A stretch of 64,000 nucleotides of DNA from Geodermatophilus amargosae (GTDB lineage Bacteria > Actinomycetota > Actinomycetes > Mycobacteriales > Geodermatophilaceae), in NCBI RefSeq assembly GCF_900116515.1, contig NZ_FPBA01000020.1, positions 1 to 64,000 of the forward strand, given 5' to 3'. The notes under the pieces are model-generated. The model searched no databases. It was given only the letters and a program-made list of their open reading frames with translations, and was not told where the DNA came from. Shown here piece after piece: positions 52,669-61,292 of this stretch. Every line of letters begins with the position of its first letter. The first letter of the stretch is position 1. A program made the translations under genes and the position numbers.

Positions 52669-53721
52669 GTGATCGGCGGACACGGGTCGGAGGACCCCCA
52701 CACCGGGGTGCAGATCGCCCACGAGGAGCCGTCGCCGGTACGCCAGGTGTGGCGCCGCGTGGTGCTGGCCGCGTTCTTCCTCGGCCTGACCGTCCTCATC
52801 GTCTGGATCGACCGGGAGTCCTACCGGGACGGCGACGAGGTCGGCATCACGCTGCTCGACGCCGTCTACTACTCCACGGTCACGCTCTCCACCACCGGCT
52901 ACGGCGACATCACGCCCATCACCGAGGGCGCGCGGCTGGTGAACATCCTGTTCATCACGCCGCTGCGCGTCATGTTCCTGATCGTGCTCATCGGGACGAC
53001 CCTCGAGGCGCTCACCACGCGCTCGCGCGAGGAGTTCCGCATCCGACGCTGGAGGTCCCGCGTGCGTCAGCACGTCATCGTGTGCGGCTACGGCACCAAG
53101 GGGCGCAGCGCCGTCCGCTCGCTGCGGGCCACCGGCACGCCGCTGGAGAGCATCGTGGTCGTCGACCCCGACTCGCGGGCGATCGACGAGGCGAACTCGA
53201 CCGGCCTGACCGGCGTCGTCGGCGACGCCGGCCGCACCGACGTGCTGCGCCGGGCGCACGTGGAGCGGGCGCGGGCGGTGATCGTGGCGGCCAACCGCGA
53301 CGACGCCGCCGTCCTCATCACCCTCACCGTGCGCCAGCTCAACCCGAGCGTGCCGATCACCACGAGCGTGCGGGAGGAGGAGAACGCCCAGCTCCTGCGC
53401 CAGTCCGGGGCGGACACGGTGATCACCACCTCGGCCACGGCCGGCCGGCTGCTGGGCCTGTCCACCGACAGCCCCCGTGTGGTCTCGGTGGTCGAGGACC
53501 TCGTCACCGGCGGGCAGGGGCTGGACCTCTCGCAGCGCACGGTGAGCTCCGGCGAGGTCGGGCTCGGGCCGCGCGACCTGCGCGACGTGGTGCTGTCGGT
53601 GACCCGCGGCGGGCGCACGCTGCGCTTCGACGACCCGCTGATCGGCACGCTGCAGAGCGAGGACGTCCTGGTGGTCGTCCGCTCGCACGGCCCCGACGGC
53701 CAGGTCTACGCGCGCACGTAG
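52669..53721 (+). CDS. two-helix potassium channel with TrkA-N/TrkA-C domains
   Basis: 350 residues from a GTG at 52669. A first helix (VVLAAFFLGLTVLIVWI), a pore loop with the selectivity filter STTGYGDITP, and a second helix (LRVMFLIVLIGTTLEALT) give a KcsA/MthK-like pore. Then a RCK/TrkA-N Rossmann domain (VIVCGYGTKGRSAVRSLRAT, VVDPDSRAIDEAN) and a TrkA-C domain near the end. The RCK ring gates the pore with nucleotide or ion. TATCGT ends 7 nt before the start, so probably leaderless. The stop is TAG. Confidence 0.93.
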   Translation: MIGGHGSEDPHTGVQIAHEEPSPVRQVWRRVVLAAFFLGLTVLIVWIDRESYRDGDEVGITLLDAVYYSTVTLSTTGYGDITPITEGARLVNILFITPLRVMFLIVLIGTTLEALTTRSREEFRIRRWRSRVRQHVIVCGYGTKGRSAVRSLRATGTPLESIVVVDPDSRAIDEANSTGLTGVVGDAGRTDVLRRAHVERARAVIVAANRDDAAVLITLTVRQLNPSVPITTSVREEENAQLLRQSGADTVITTSATAGRLLGLSTDSPRVVSVVEDLVTGGQGLDLSQRTVSSGEVGLGPRDLRDVVLSVTRGGRTLRFDDPLIGTLQSEDVLVVVRSHGPDGQVYART

Positions 53722-53738
53722 GTCCGGCCGGGACACGG

Positions 53739-53915
53739 TCAGACCGGGAGCGCGGCGAGGTCCTCGGCCAGCCGGGCGTCGGACAGCACGAGGTCGCTGG
53801 CGGTGGTGAGCCAGCCGGCCACCAGCAGCAGCGGCCACGACTGCTCGTCGTCGGCCGAGGCGGTGACCGCGACCAGACCGGCCTGCGCCACGGCGCGGCA
53901 CGCGAGTGGGTTCAT
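53739..53915 (-). CDS. small hypothetical protein
   Basis: 58 residues from ATG 53915, with GGGGG 4 nt upstream. The sequence (MNPLACRAVAQAGLVAVTAS, then LLLVAGWLTTASDLVLSD) has one mildly hydrophobic helix and an acidic end. It converges on the channel gene. I do not recognise it. Confidence 0.5.
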   Translation of the reverse strand: MNPLACRAVAQAGLVAVTASADDEQSWPLLLVAGWLTTASDLVLSDARLAEDLAALPV

Positions 53916-54011
53916 GTCCCCCGGGATCGGCACCGGCGCCGGTCCACTCCAGTCGGGCGGCGCACCTCACCCCGAGGGATGAGATCGACGGGTCCGCGGG
54001 GTCTGACCCGC

Positions 54012-54382
54012 ATGGACGAGAACGAGTACGTCGTGCGCGGGCTGCTGGAGACGTGGGCGCGGGCCGTGCGGAAGGCCGACGTCGACGCGGTCACGGCCGT
54101 GGTTCCCGGCCCCGTCCCGGGGCCCGCCCTGAGCCTGCGAAGGGTGGGGAGGACGGGGTCCTTCCCCAGTGGCGGCTGTTCTGGGACGCCCAGGGCGAGG
54201 GCGTCCTCGAAGTCTCGGACCTGACCGTGGTGGCCGGGGACGACGTCGCCCACGCCCACGGGCTGCTGCGCGTCGGCGCGGCCGGCACCGAGGGCTTCCG
54301 GGTGCGGCTCACCGTGGGGCTGCGCCGGGTCGAGGGGCGCTGGCTGATCACGCACGAGCACCACTCGGTGCCGGCGGGCTGA
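54012..54382 (+). pseudogene. SnoaL-like gene broken by a dispersed repeat
   Basis: The start MDENEYVVRGLLETWARAVR with KADVDAVTA is the first helix of SnoaL/DUF4440 proteins. The second half, WRLFWDAQGEGVLEVSDLTV to VEGRWLITHEHHSVP, is the typical end of the same fold. Between them, repeat copy 3 (54108-54161) replaces the region that should hold the catalytic-site strand (the DVxMFD-like part), and the two halves are in different frames. No functional product is expected. Confidence 0.78.
54108..54161 (+). repeat. dispersed palindromic repeat, copy 3
   Basis: 54 bp with the same ends (GGCCCCGTCC and GGACGGGGTCC) as copies 1 and 2, inside the coding span of a SnoaL-like gene. The only copy in a gene body. 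Confidence 0.85.
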
Positions 54383-54420
54383 GGACCGTCGGCCGCGGCG
54401 GGCCGCGACCGACGGTCCTC
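54381..54420. terminator. hairpin between convergent genes
   Basis: GAGGACCGTCGG and its reverse complement around a GC-rich inner stem (CCGCGG...CCGCGA). Confidence 0.75.
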
Positions 54421-54426
54421 CGAGGC

Positions 54427-55284
54427 TCAGCCCCGGGCGGCGCGGACGGCGTCGGCCAGCGGGGTCACCGGCCGGCCGAGGAGGGCGGCGAGGTCGGCGT
54501 CGCCGGTGTCGAGCTCGCCGCGGGCGATCGAGGCGTCGATGCCGGCGACGAAGCCGGCGGTGCCGGCGTCCAGACCGACGCCCTGCAGGGTCGCGACGAG
54601 CTCCTCGGCCGGGAGGTCGCGGTAGCGGACCGTCGTCCCGGTGACCTCGGTGACGGCGGCGGCGAGGTCGGCCAGGGTGACGCCGGGGCCGCCGAGCTCG
54701 CGTACGACGGTGCCCTCGTCGTCGGCCAGCAGCGCGGCCGCCGCGGCGACGGCGTAGTCGGCACGCGGGGCGACCGAGACCCGGCCGTCGGCCGCCGCGC
54801 CGACGATCTCGCCGGTGGCCAGGTACTCGTCGAGCCGCGAGGTGTAGTTCTCGAGGTACCAGCTGTTGCGCAGGACCGTCGCCGGGACACCGGAACCGCG
54901 AAGTGCGTCCTCGGTCCCGCGGTGCTCGGGGGCCAGCGGGTTGGTGGACGCGTCGGCCCGGGCGATCGAGGTGTAGACGATCCGCTGCACCCCGGCCGCG
55001 GCCGCCGCCTCGATCACCGCGGTGTGCTGGGCGACCCGCTGCCCCGGCTCGCTGCCGGAGACCAGCAGCAGCCGGTCCACGCCGGCCAGCGCGGCGGCCA
55101 GTGTGTCGGGCTGCGCGTAGTCGCCCTGCCGCACCTGCACGCCGCGCCCGGCCAGGTCGGCGGCAGCCTCCGGACGGCGGGCGACGGCGACGACGTCGGA
55201 CGCGGGGACGCCGCGGTCGAGCAGCTCCTCGACGGCGCGGCGGCCGAGGTGGCCGGTGGCTCCGGTGACGGCGTAGGTGGTCAT
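54427..55284 (-). CDS. NmrA-like NAD(P)H-binding oxidoreductase
   Basis: 285 residues. TYAVTGATGHLGRRAVEELL is the NmrA/atypical-SDR nucleotide loop (GxxGxxG). VYTSIARADAST, then TVLRNSWYLENYTSRLDEYL, is typical of the QOR2-type quinone reductases of this family. No YxxxK. Such enzymes reduce quinones or sense redox. It is divergent from an HxlR regulator, the classic partner, which suggests induction by quinones, disulfide or electrophile stress. Confidence 0.9.
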   Translation of the reverse strand: MTTYAVTGATGHLGRRAVEELLDRGVPASDVVAVARRPEAAADLAGRGVQVRQGDYAQPDTLAAALAGVDRLLLVSGSEPGQRVAQHTAVIEAAAAAGVQRIVYTSIARADASTNPLAPEHRGTEDALRGSGVPATVLRNSWYLENYTSRLDEYLATGEIVGAAADGRVSVAPRADYAVAAAAALLADDEGTVVRELGGPGVTLADLAAAVTEVTGTTVRYRDLPAEELVATLQGVGLDAGTAGFVAGIDASIARGELDTGDADLAALLGRPVTPLADAVRAARG

Positions 55285-55372
55285 GCGGGACTCCCTCGAT
55301 ACGTGACTCGGTCGGGGGCGCTAACCGTGAGGAAGTGCCTGCCATTCCGCCACCGGCCGTAGGCTCCCCCGT

Positions 55373-55747
55373 GTGACCGACCCGTCGCCCGCGCTCGTCA
55401 GCGACGTGTTCGCGCGCGACTGCACCTCGCGCTCGGCCTTCGAGGACGTGACCGCGAAGTGGGCCTCACTGGTGCTGCTGGCCCTGCACGAGGGCGGCTA
55501 CCGGTTCAACGCGCTGCGCCGCCGTGTGGACGGGGTGAGCGAGAAGATGCTGTCGCAGACGCTGCAGTCCCTGGAGCGCGACGGCATGGTCACCCGCGAC
55601 GTCGTCACCGCGATCCCGCCGCGGGTCGAGTACGCACTCACCGCGCTCGGGCAGCGGGTCGCCGGCCGGCTGCGCGACCTCGCCGACGTGCTCGAGGACG
55701 CCGTCCCCGAGGTCGAGCAGGCCCGCGCGGGGCACCGCCCGCGCTGA
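55373..55747 (+). CDS. HxlR-family redox-type regulator
   Basis: 124 residues from a GTG. The conserved N-terminal Cys is in FARDCTSRSAFEDV (residue 16), the redox switch of the QorR/HypR/YodB group. The winged helix is KWASLVLLALHEGGYRFNAL with GVSEKMLSQTLQSLERDGMV. TAGGCT ends 7 nt before the start codon and there is no ribosome-binding site, so the message is probably leaderless. It likely represses the divergent NmrA-like gene until the Cys is oxidised. Confidence 0.92.
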   Translation: MTDPSPALVSDVFARDCTSRSAFEDVTAKWASLVLLALHEGGYRFNALRRRVDGVSEKMLSQTLQSLERDGMVTRDVVTAIPPRVEYALTALGQRVAGRLRDLADVLEDAVPEVEQARAGHRPR

Positions 55748-55768
55748 GGCGCAGCCTGCGCCTCCGGC

Positions 55769-56836
55769 TCAGACCCGCGTCGCCAGGAGCTCGGAGAGGT
55801 TGCGGTCGACCTCGTCGAGGTAGGTCTCCTCGAAGCCGAAGAGCCCGAAGTGACCGGCGATGCTCGACAGCACCCGCAGCTCGCTGCCCGGGATCAGGGC
55901 CTGCTCGGCCGCGCAGTCCCGAACGGGGAAGAACATGTCCTCGTCGATCGGCATGACGAAGGTCTTCGCGGTGATCCGGCCCAGCGCCGTGGCGAGGTCC
56001 GTGCCGGTGGCGCGGGCGACGTCGCCCCGCTGCCACTTCCAGCCCATGGTCAGCAGGGCGTTGGGGTCCATGGCCGCGAAGGTGGCCTGGACGAACCGCT
56101 CCTGGAACTCCTCGAAGGTCGACCAGGTGACGTCGGGCAGCTCGACGGTCCGCCAGTACTCGGTCTTCCAGAACTCCGTCGACAGGCCCACCACTGCCCA
56201 GATGTCGGCGTGCCGGCGCAGCCCCTCGGCGACCTCAGTGTGCGAGCGGTACTCCCCGCCGTTCCAGCCGGGGTCGGAGGTGATGGCGTCCATGAGCGTC
56301 CGGGTGAACAGGACGCCGTGCGGGGTGTTCTGCGCCGTCCCGGCGATGGGCGCCGCGCGCAGCACCTGCCCGGGGAAGCGGACGGCCCACTCATAGGTCT
56401 GCTGCGCGCCCATGGACCCGCCCACGACCAGAGCCCACCGCTCGATGCCGAACAGCTCGGCGGCGAGCTGCTGCTGCGCGCGGACGTCGTCCTCGATGCG
56501 CACGTCCGGGAAGCCCGACATCGCGATGTCGCCCTCGGCGTTGTGCGGCGAGGTGCACAGCCCGTTGCCGATCTGGTTGACCACCACGATGAACCAGTGC
56601 GACGGGTCCAGCGCCCGGCCGGCGCCGATGTAGACCTGCTCCCACGTGGCGTGCGTGCCGCTGAACCACGTGGGGATCAGGATCGCGTTGTCCTTGGCGG
56701 CGTTGAGCTCGCCGTAGGTGGCGTAGGCCAGCTGCAGGTCGGGGATCCGCCCGCCGTCCGCGAGGTCGAAGCCGCCCAGCGAGTGCAGCCGGTAGGCGCC
56801 CTGCACCTCGGGTGTGTAGAAGGCGTTCTGGATCAC
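55769..56836 (-). CDS. MetX-like alpha/beta hydrolase (homoserine acetyltransferase family)
   Basis: 355 residues. The nucleophile elbow is VVGGSMGAQQTYEWAVRFPG. The N-terminal ILIPTWFSGTHATWEQV and VNQIGNGLCTSPHNAEGDIA are MetX-like; Asp is in MPIDEDMFFPV and His in IAGHFGLFGFEE. The acyl-homoserine NG.GST signature of true MetX is not kept, so this is one of the many side-branch family members, perhaps an acyltransferase or hydrolase of another substrate. It faces away from the thioredoxin/UGSC gene pair. Confidence 0.85.
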   Translation of the reverse strand: MIQNAFYTPEVQGAYRLHSLGGFDLADGGRIPDLQLAYATYGELNAAKDNAILIPTWFSGTHATWEQVYIGAGRALDPSHWFIVVVNQIGNGLCTSPHNAEGDIAMSGFPDVRIEDDVRAQQQLAAELFGIERWALVVGGSMGAQQTYEWAVRFPGQVLRAAPIAGTAQNTPHGVLFTRTLMDAITSDPGWNGGEYRSHTEVAEGLRRHADIWAVVGLSTEFWKTEYWRTVELPDVTWSTFEEFQERFVQATFAAMDPNALLTMGWKWQRGDVARATGTDLATALGRITAKTFVMPIDEDMFFPVRDCAAEQALIPGSELRVLSSIAGHFGLFGFEETYLDEVDRNLSELLATRV

Positions 56837-56934
56837 GGCGGACTCCCTCGTCTCGCGTGGGGGTGACGCCGGTCACTCTCGCTCACCGGACGCCGGCACG
56901 CGATCCCAGCGGGGCACCGGTTGACACGCCTGCC

Positions 56935-58377
56935 ATGGTCGGGGCGATGACGACGGTCCCGGACGGGCTGGTCGCGGTCGTGAAGCGCGACTGCCCCACG
57001 TGCACGCTGGTGGAGCCGGTGCTGCGGCAACTGGCCGATGCCGGCGCGCTCACCGTCGTCTGCCAGGACGACCCCGCCTTCCCCCGCGACCTGCCGGTGG
57101 TCGACGACCGCGAGCTCGAGCTGAGCTGGCGGCTGCGGATCGAGACCGTGCCCACCCTGCTGCGGATGGCCGACGGCGCCGAGTCCGGCCGGGTCGAAGG
57201 CTGGCTGCGCGGCGCGTGGGAGGCCTTCACCGGGGTGCCCGGCCTCGGCGACGGACTGCCCGAGCACCGGCCCGGGTGCGGGTCGCGCAGCGTCGAGTGG
57301 GGCGTCGAGGACGAGCTGGCCCGGCGGTACGGCGGCCGGGTGCTCACCGCGCGGCGGGTCGAGCTGGCCGACCTCGAGGACGACGTCGAGGCGCTGTTCG
57401 ACCGCGGCTGGACCGACGGCCTGCCCTGCGTCCCGCCCACCGAGGAGCGCGTGCTGCGGATGCTGGGCGGCACCCGGCGGGCCCCGGACGAGGTGGTCGC
57501 CGTCGTCCCGCCCGACCTGGTCAAGTGCACCGTCGAGAAGGTCGCCGTGAACGCGGTCCTCGCCGGCTGCCTGCCCGAGCACCTGCCGGTGGTGCTCGCC
57601 GCCGTCGAGGCGGCCTGCCGCGACGAGTTCGCGCTGCACGGCGTCCTGGCCACCACCTGGTCGGCCGGCCCGGTGCTCGTCGTGAACGGTCCGGTCACCG
57701 GGCGGCTGCGGATGAACTCCGGCATCAACGTGCTCGGCCAGGGCAACCGCGCGAACGCCACGATCGGCCGCGCGCTGCAGCTGGTGGTCCGCAACGTCGG
57801 CGGCGGACGCCCGGGCGAGGTCGACCGCGCGACCCTCGGCAACCCGGGGAAGGTCGGCTGGTGCTTCGCCGAGGCCGAGGACGGGCTGCGCCCCTTCCCC
57901 CCGCTGGCCGAGTCGCGCGGCGTCCCCGGCTCGGCGCTCACCGTCTTCGCGGGTGCGGGGCTCGTCCCGTTCCTCGACCAGGCCAGCCGGACGCCGGAGT
58001 CGCTGTCCCGCACGCTGGCCCTCGTCCTGCGCACGGTCGGCCACCCCAAGGCCGCGCTCGGCATGGACGCCCTCGTCGTCCTCGGCCCCGAGCACGGGCG
58101 GGTGTTCCGCGAGGCGGGTTGGGGCCGGGAGCGGTTGCTCGAGGAGCTCGAGCCGCTGCTCCTCATGGAGCCCGACCAGCTGCGGCGCGGCGCGCTCGGC
58201 ATCGCCGAGGGCATGCCCGACGCGCTGCTGGACCGGCCGCTGCCCAAGTTCCGCCCCGGCGGGCTGCTGTTCGCCTACGCCGGCGGCCCGGCCGGGATGT
58301 TCTCGGCGGTCATCGGCGGCTGGGCCAGCGGTGCGGCCGGCAGCTCGCCGGTCACCGTCCCGATCGAGGAGGTCTGA
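56935..58377 (+). CDS. thioredoxin-fold protein with large unknown domain (UGSC partner)
   Basis: 480 residues from ATG 56935; an ATG at 56947 is an equal candidate. The first 90 residues are a thioredoxin-like domain: VAVVKRDCPTCTLVEPVLRQ with a C-P-T-C pair, and VETVPTLLRM like the cis-Pro loop. The rest is a conserved domain I cannot name, with WTDGLPCVPPTEERVLRML, DLVKCTVEKVAVNAVLAGCL, MNSGINVLGQGNRANATIGR and a C-terminal GGPAGMFSAVIGGW; Cys in LPC, VKC and AGC are candidates for redox. Its stop overlaps the ATG of the UGSC gene (TGATG), so the two are translated together and probably exchange electrons. Confidence 0.75.
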   Translation: MVGAMTTVPDGLVAVVKRDCPTCTLVEPVLRQLADAGALTVVCQDDPAFPRDLPVVDDRELELSWRLRIETVPTLLRMADGAESGRVEGWLRGAWEAFTGVPGLGDGLPEHRPGCGSRSVEWGVEDELARRYGGRVLTARRVELADLEDDVEALFDRGWTDGLPCVPPTEERVLRMLGGTRRAPDEVVAVVPPDLVKCTVEKVAVNAVLAGCLPEHLPVVLAAVEAACRDEFALHGVLATTWSAGPVLVVNGPVTGRLRMNSGINVLGQGNRANATIGRALQLVVRNVGGGRPGEVDRATLGNPGKVGWCFAEAEDGLRPFPPLAESRGVPGSALTVFAGAGLVPFLDQASRTPESLSRTLALVLRTVGHPKAALGMDALVVLGPEHGRVFREAGWGRERLLEELEPLLLMEPDQLRRGALGIAEGMPDALLDRPLPKFRPGGLLFAYAGGPAGMFSAVIGGWASGAAGSSPVTVPIEEV

Positions 58378-58895
58378 TGGCACGGGTACTGCTCGACCCG
58401 ACGTCGGAACGGCGGCCGGCAGAACGGGCGCTGACCGCGCGGCCGCCGTCGCTGGAGGGCGTCACGGTCGGCCTGCTCGACATCTCCAAGAGCCGCGGCG
58501 ACGTCGTCGTCGACGAGCTCCAGGCGCTGCTGCACGCCGACGGCGTCGCCACGCTGCGCTACCGCAAGCCCACGTTCGCCCGGCCTGCCCCGGTGGACCT
58601 GCGGCACGAGATCGCCACCCACTGCGAGGTGGTCATCGAGGCGCTGGCCGACTAGGGCTCCTGCACGTCGTGCAGTGTGCACGACATCGCCGACCTCGAG
58701 GCCCGGGGCGTGGTGGGCGTCTTCCTCGCCTCCACGGAGTTCGCCGACGCCGCCACCGCCCAGTCGCGGGCGCTGGGCCTCGCGGTGCCGCACGTGCTGG
58801 TCCCGCACCCGATCCAGGACCGCACCGACGACGAGCTGCGCCGGCTCGCCCGCGAGGCCTACGCCGCCGTGCTGGCCGCGGTCACGGCCGGCTGA
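58377..58895 (+). CDS. UGSC-family selenoprotein with selenocysteine encoded by TAG
   Basis: 172 residues when the in-frame TAG at 58653-58655 is read as amino acid 93. Before it: ARVLLDPTS, VTVGLLDISKSRGDVVVDEL, YRKPTFARPAP and EIATHCEVVIEALAD. After it: GSCTSCSVHDIADLEARGVV, LGLAVPHVLVPHPI and a complete C-terminal helix, ending in TGA at 58895. The TAG stands exactly at the U of the family's U-G-S-C motif, where relatives have Sec or Cys. Coding is intact on both sides, with no frameshift. A GTC-looped hairpin follows the TAG. UAG-directed Sec insertion is reported for Geodermatophilus and Blastococcus. Start ATG 58377 has GAGGAGG upstream and overlaps the previous stop. A plain 92-residue product is the alternative. 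Confidence 0.85.
58653..58682 (+). promoter_or_regulatory. recoding signal: TAG with downstream SECIS-like hairpin
   Basis: TAG (58653-58655), 5 nt, then CTGCAC, loop GTC, GTGCAG (58661-58675). Bacterial SECIS elements are short hairpins close behind the Sec codon with a GU in the apical loop, which this one has. An overlapping alternative fold GTGCA/TGCAC (58670-58682) exists. Confidence 0.6.
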
Positions 58896-59318
58896 CCGCA
58901 CGGGCGGCCGCGCGCTGCTCCATCCTCGGCGGGGTCGCCGACGCGACCGCACGTCGTGCACACGAGTCCGTGCGCGACGGCGTCCCCGCCCACGGTGTGG
59001 TGATGGAGGACGGGGGGTCGTCCGGCGCGGCCCAGCGGTCACCCCGGGAGGTCTTCGCAGCAGCCACCGACGTCCGCGCCTGGTGGTTCGAGGCTCCCGC
59101 CGACCGGCGATCCGGTGCGGGCGCCCGGACCCCCACCGCCCGGACCCCCGCCGCCGGGATGCCCACGACGGCGCACGGGCTCCTCGACGGGCCGGAGGAC
59201 CCGCCGCTACGGTCCGGGGCCACCAGGGGTGCCCCGCGTGCCGTCCACCCGGCCGGCCCCACCCGTGCCGCTCGGCGACCCGGCACCCGCACCGCGGTGC
59301 CAGTCTGGACCGTGGACC
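58896..59318. other. no confident gene
   Basis: 420 bp. A plus-strand stretch (ILGGVADATARRAHESVRDG, then REVFAAATDVRAWWFEAP) looks protein-like but has no start codon or binding site, and I cannot name it; it may be a remnant. Otherwise Pro/Arg-rich open frames typical of high GC. Confidence 0.4.
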
Positions 59319-61022
59319 GTGTCCGACAGCCCCTCCGCAGGATCCCCGACAGCCGGTCGAACGCTGCGCGACCGCCGGCTCCCCGTCCGCATCCACCGGT
59401 CCGCGCGCCGTCGCCGTCCGCTGCGTGCCGCAGGTCCGGCGACGGTGGTCGCGGCCGTGGCAGCGCTGACCACCGCGTGCGCCACGGCCGGCGGGAGCGT
59501 CGCCGCGCCGGCAACCAGCAGCGGGCTCCCCACGGCCCCGCCGCCGCCGGCACCACAGCTGACCGCCGAGCAGGTCGAGCACGCCGTGGCCTCGCTCGAC
59601 GGGCTCGTCACGGATGCGATGGACCGGACCGGGGTACCCGGCGTGGCGGTCGCCGTGGTCTACCGGGACCGGGTCGTCTACTCGCAGGGCTTCGGGATCC
59701 GGGAGGTCGGCAGGCCCGAGACCGTCGACGCCGACACGGTCTTCCAGCTGGCCTCCCTGTCCAAGCCGCTCGCGTCCACCGTCGTCGCGGACGTGGTCGG
59801 GAGCGGGGTGATCGAGTGGGACGACCCGGTCGTCGCCTCGAACCCGGACTTCGCCCTGAAGGACCCCTACGTCACCGCGAACGCCACCTTCGAGGACCTG
59901 CTGTCTCACCGCAGCGGACTCTCCACCGGCGCCGGCGACCTGCTCGAGGACCTCGGCTTCGACCGCGAGTACGTCCTCGGCCACCTCGACCAGCAACCCC
60001 TCGAACCGTTCCGGTCGAGCTACCACTACAGCAACTTCGGCTTCACCGCCGGCGCCGAGGCAGCGGCGGACGCCGCCTCGACGCCGTGGGAGGACCTCGC
60101 CGAGCAGACGCTGTTCGAGCCGCTGGGCATGACCGAGACCAGCTACCGCCACGAGGACTACGAGAACGCGGCGAACCGGGCGGCGATCCACGTGCCCACC
60201 GGTGACCGGACCTGGGCGGCCCTCTACGAGCGGGACGCCGACGCCGAGGCACCCGCCGGTGGCGCCAGTTCCTCGGTGCGCGACCTGGCCCAGTGGATGC
60301 GCCTGCAGCTCGGCAACGGCGTGTACGACGGCACCCAGGTGATCGACCCGGACGCGCTGGACGTCACCCGCACCCCGCACTCCGTCTCGAACCCGCCGGG
60401 GAGCCCGGTCTCCCGCACCGGCTTCTACGGCCTGGGGTGGAACGTGTCCTACGACGACCAGGGGCGGCTGCAGATCGGTCACTCCGGCGCGTTCGACCTG
60501 GGCGCCGCCACGTCGGTGCAGATGCTCCCCGTCGAGGAGCTGGGCATCGTCACGCTGACCAACGGCAGGCCCCAGGGCATCCCCGAGGCCGTCAGCGCCG
60601 GCTTCTTCGACGTCGCGCAGCACGGCGCGCCCACCGTGGACTGGCTCACCTTCGCCGCGGGGATCTTCGAGCAGCTCGAGGAGGAGAACGCGCCGGAGAC
60701 CGACTGGTCGCAGCCCCCGGCCGAGGTCGAGCCCGCCTCCGCTCCCGACGCCTACGCCGGGACCTACGACAACCCCTACTACGGACCGCTCACGGTGACC
60801 GCGGACGGCGATGCCCTGACCATGTCGATGGGACCGCAGGACCGGCCCACGCTGTTCCCGTTGACGCACTACAGCGGGGACGTCTTCACCTTCGAGAGCA
60901 TCGGGGAGAACGCCAACGGCCTCGCCGGGGCGATCTTCACCCTCGGCCCGGACGGGACGGCCTCGAGTGTCCGGCTCGACTTCTACGACCGGACCGGACT
61001 GGGCACCTTCACCCGCGACTGA
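59319..61022 (+). CDS. serine beta-lactamase-fold hydrolase (family S12)
   Basis: 567 residues if begun at the GTG 59319; the start is uncertain. A basic N-terminus and a hydrophobic stretch (PATVVAAVAALTTACATAGG) predict export, perhaps as a lipoprotein. The catalytic set is SLSK (Ser and Lys of SxxK) in FQLASLSKPLAS, YSN in YHYSNFGFTAG, and HSG in GHSGAF. A C-terminal beta domain (residues about 460-567, AGTYDNPYYGPLTVTADGDA) matches DUF3471. Such enzymes are D-aminopeptidases, esterases or carboxypeptidases; a beta-lactamase role is not implied. Confidence 0.87.
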   Translation: MSDSPSAGSPTAGRTLRDRRLPVRIHRSARRRRPLRAAGPATVVAAVAALTTACATAGGSVAAPATSSGLPTAPPPPAPQLTAEQVEHAVASLDGLVTDAMDRTGVPGVAVAVVYRDRVVYSQGFGIREVGRPETVDADTVFQLASLSKPLASTVVADVVGSGVIEWDDPVVASNPDFALKDPYVTANATFEDLLSHRSGLSTGAGDLLEDLGFDREYVLGHLDQQPLEPFRSSYHYSNFGFTAGAEAAADAASTPWEDLAEQTLFEPLGMTETSYRHEDYENAANRAAIHVPTGDRTWAALYERDADAEAPAGGASSSVRDLAQWMRLQLGNGVYDGTQVIDPDALDVTRTPHSVSNPPGSPVSRTGFYGLGWNVSYDDQGRLQIGHSGAFDLGAATSVQMLPVEELGIVTLTNGRPQGIPEAVSAGFFDVAQHGAPTVDWLTFAAGIFEQLEEENAPETDWSQPPAEVEPASAPDAYAGTYDNPYYGPLTVTADGDALTMSMGPQDRPTLFPLTHYSGDVFTFESIGENANGLAGAIFTLGPDGTASSVRLDFYDRTGLGTFTRD

Positions 61023-61292
61023 CCGCACGCGTGCACCTGGCTCGCCGCCCCTCGGCGTCTGGGCCAGGGGCGGCCGCCGGGCACCGGTGCCGGCGCCTCG
61101 CGTTCGGCCGGCACCCCGATCACCGGGGTCACCTCATCCCGGTCACACCGTGTGTGCAGCCGGGACGCCAGGCCGCGCCCGAAGTCAGCGGAGATCGGAG
61201 ACGAGAAAGGTCGCGAAGGGACGGAGGACGTCCTTGACCGTTTCGTGACACAGGCACCAGGCTCGCCGCCAGCCGTCCCGATGGAGGCCACC

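Noticed and set aside
58677-58895. The part after the TAG as a separate gene starting at the GTG at 58677
   Set aside because: No ribosome-binding site, it would cut off the conserved GSCTSC, and the frame and homology are continuous with the part before the TAG.
58949-58975. A second SECIS-like hairpin (GCACGTCGTGC) downstream of the UGSC gene
   Set aside because: It resembles the stem behind the TAG but lies after the final stop and next to no in-frame stop codon of a gene; treated as chance.
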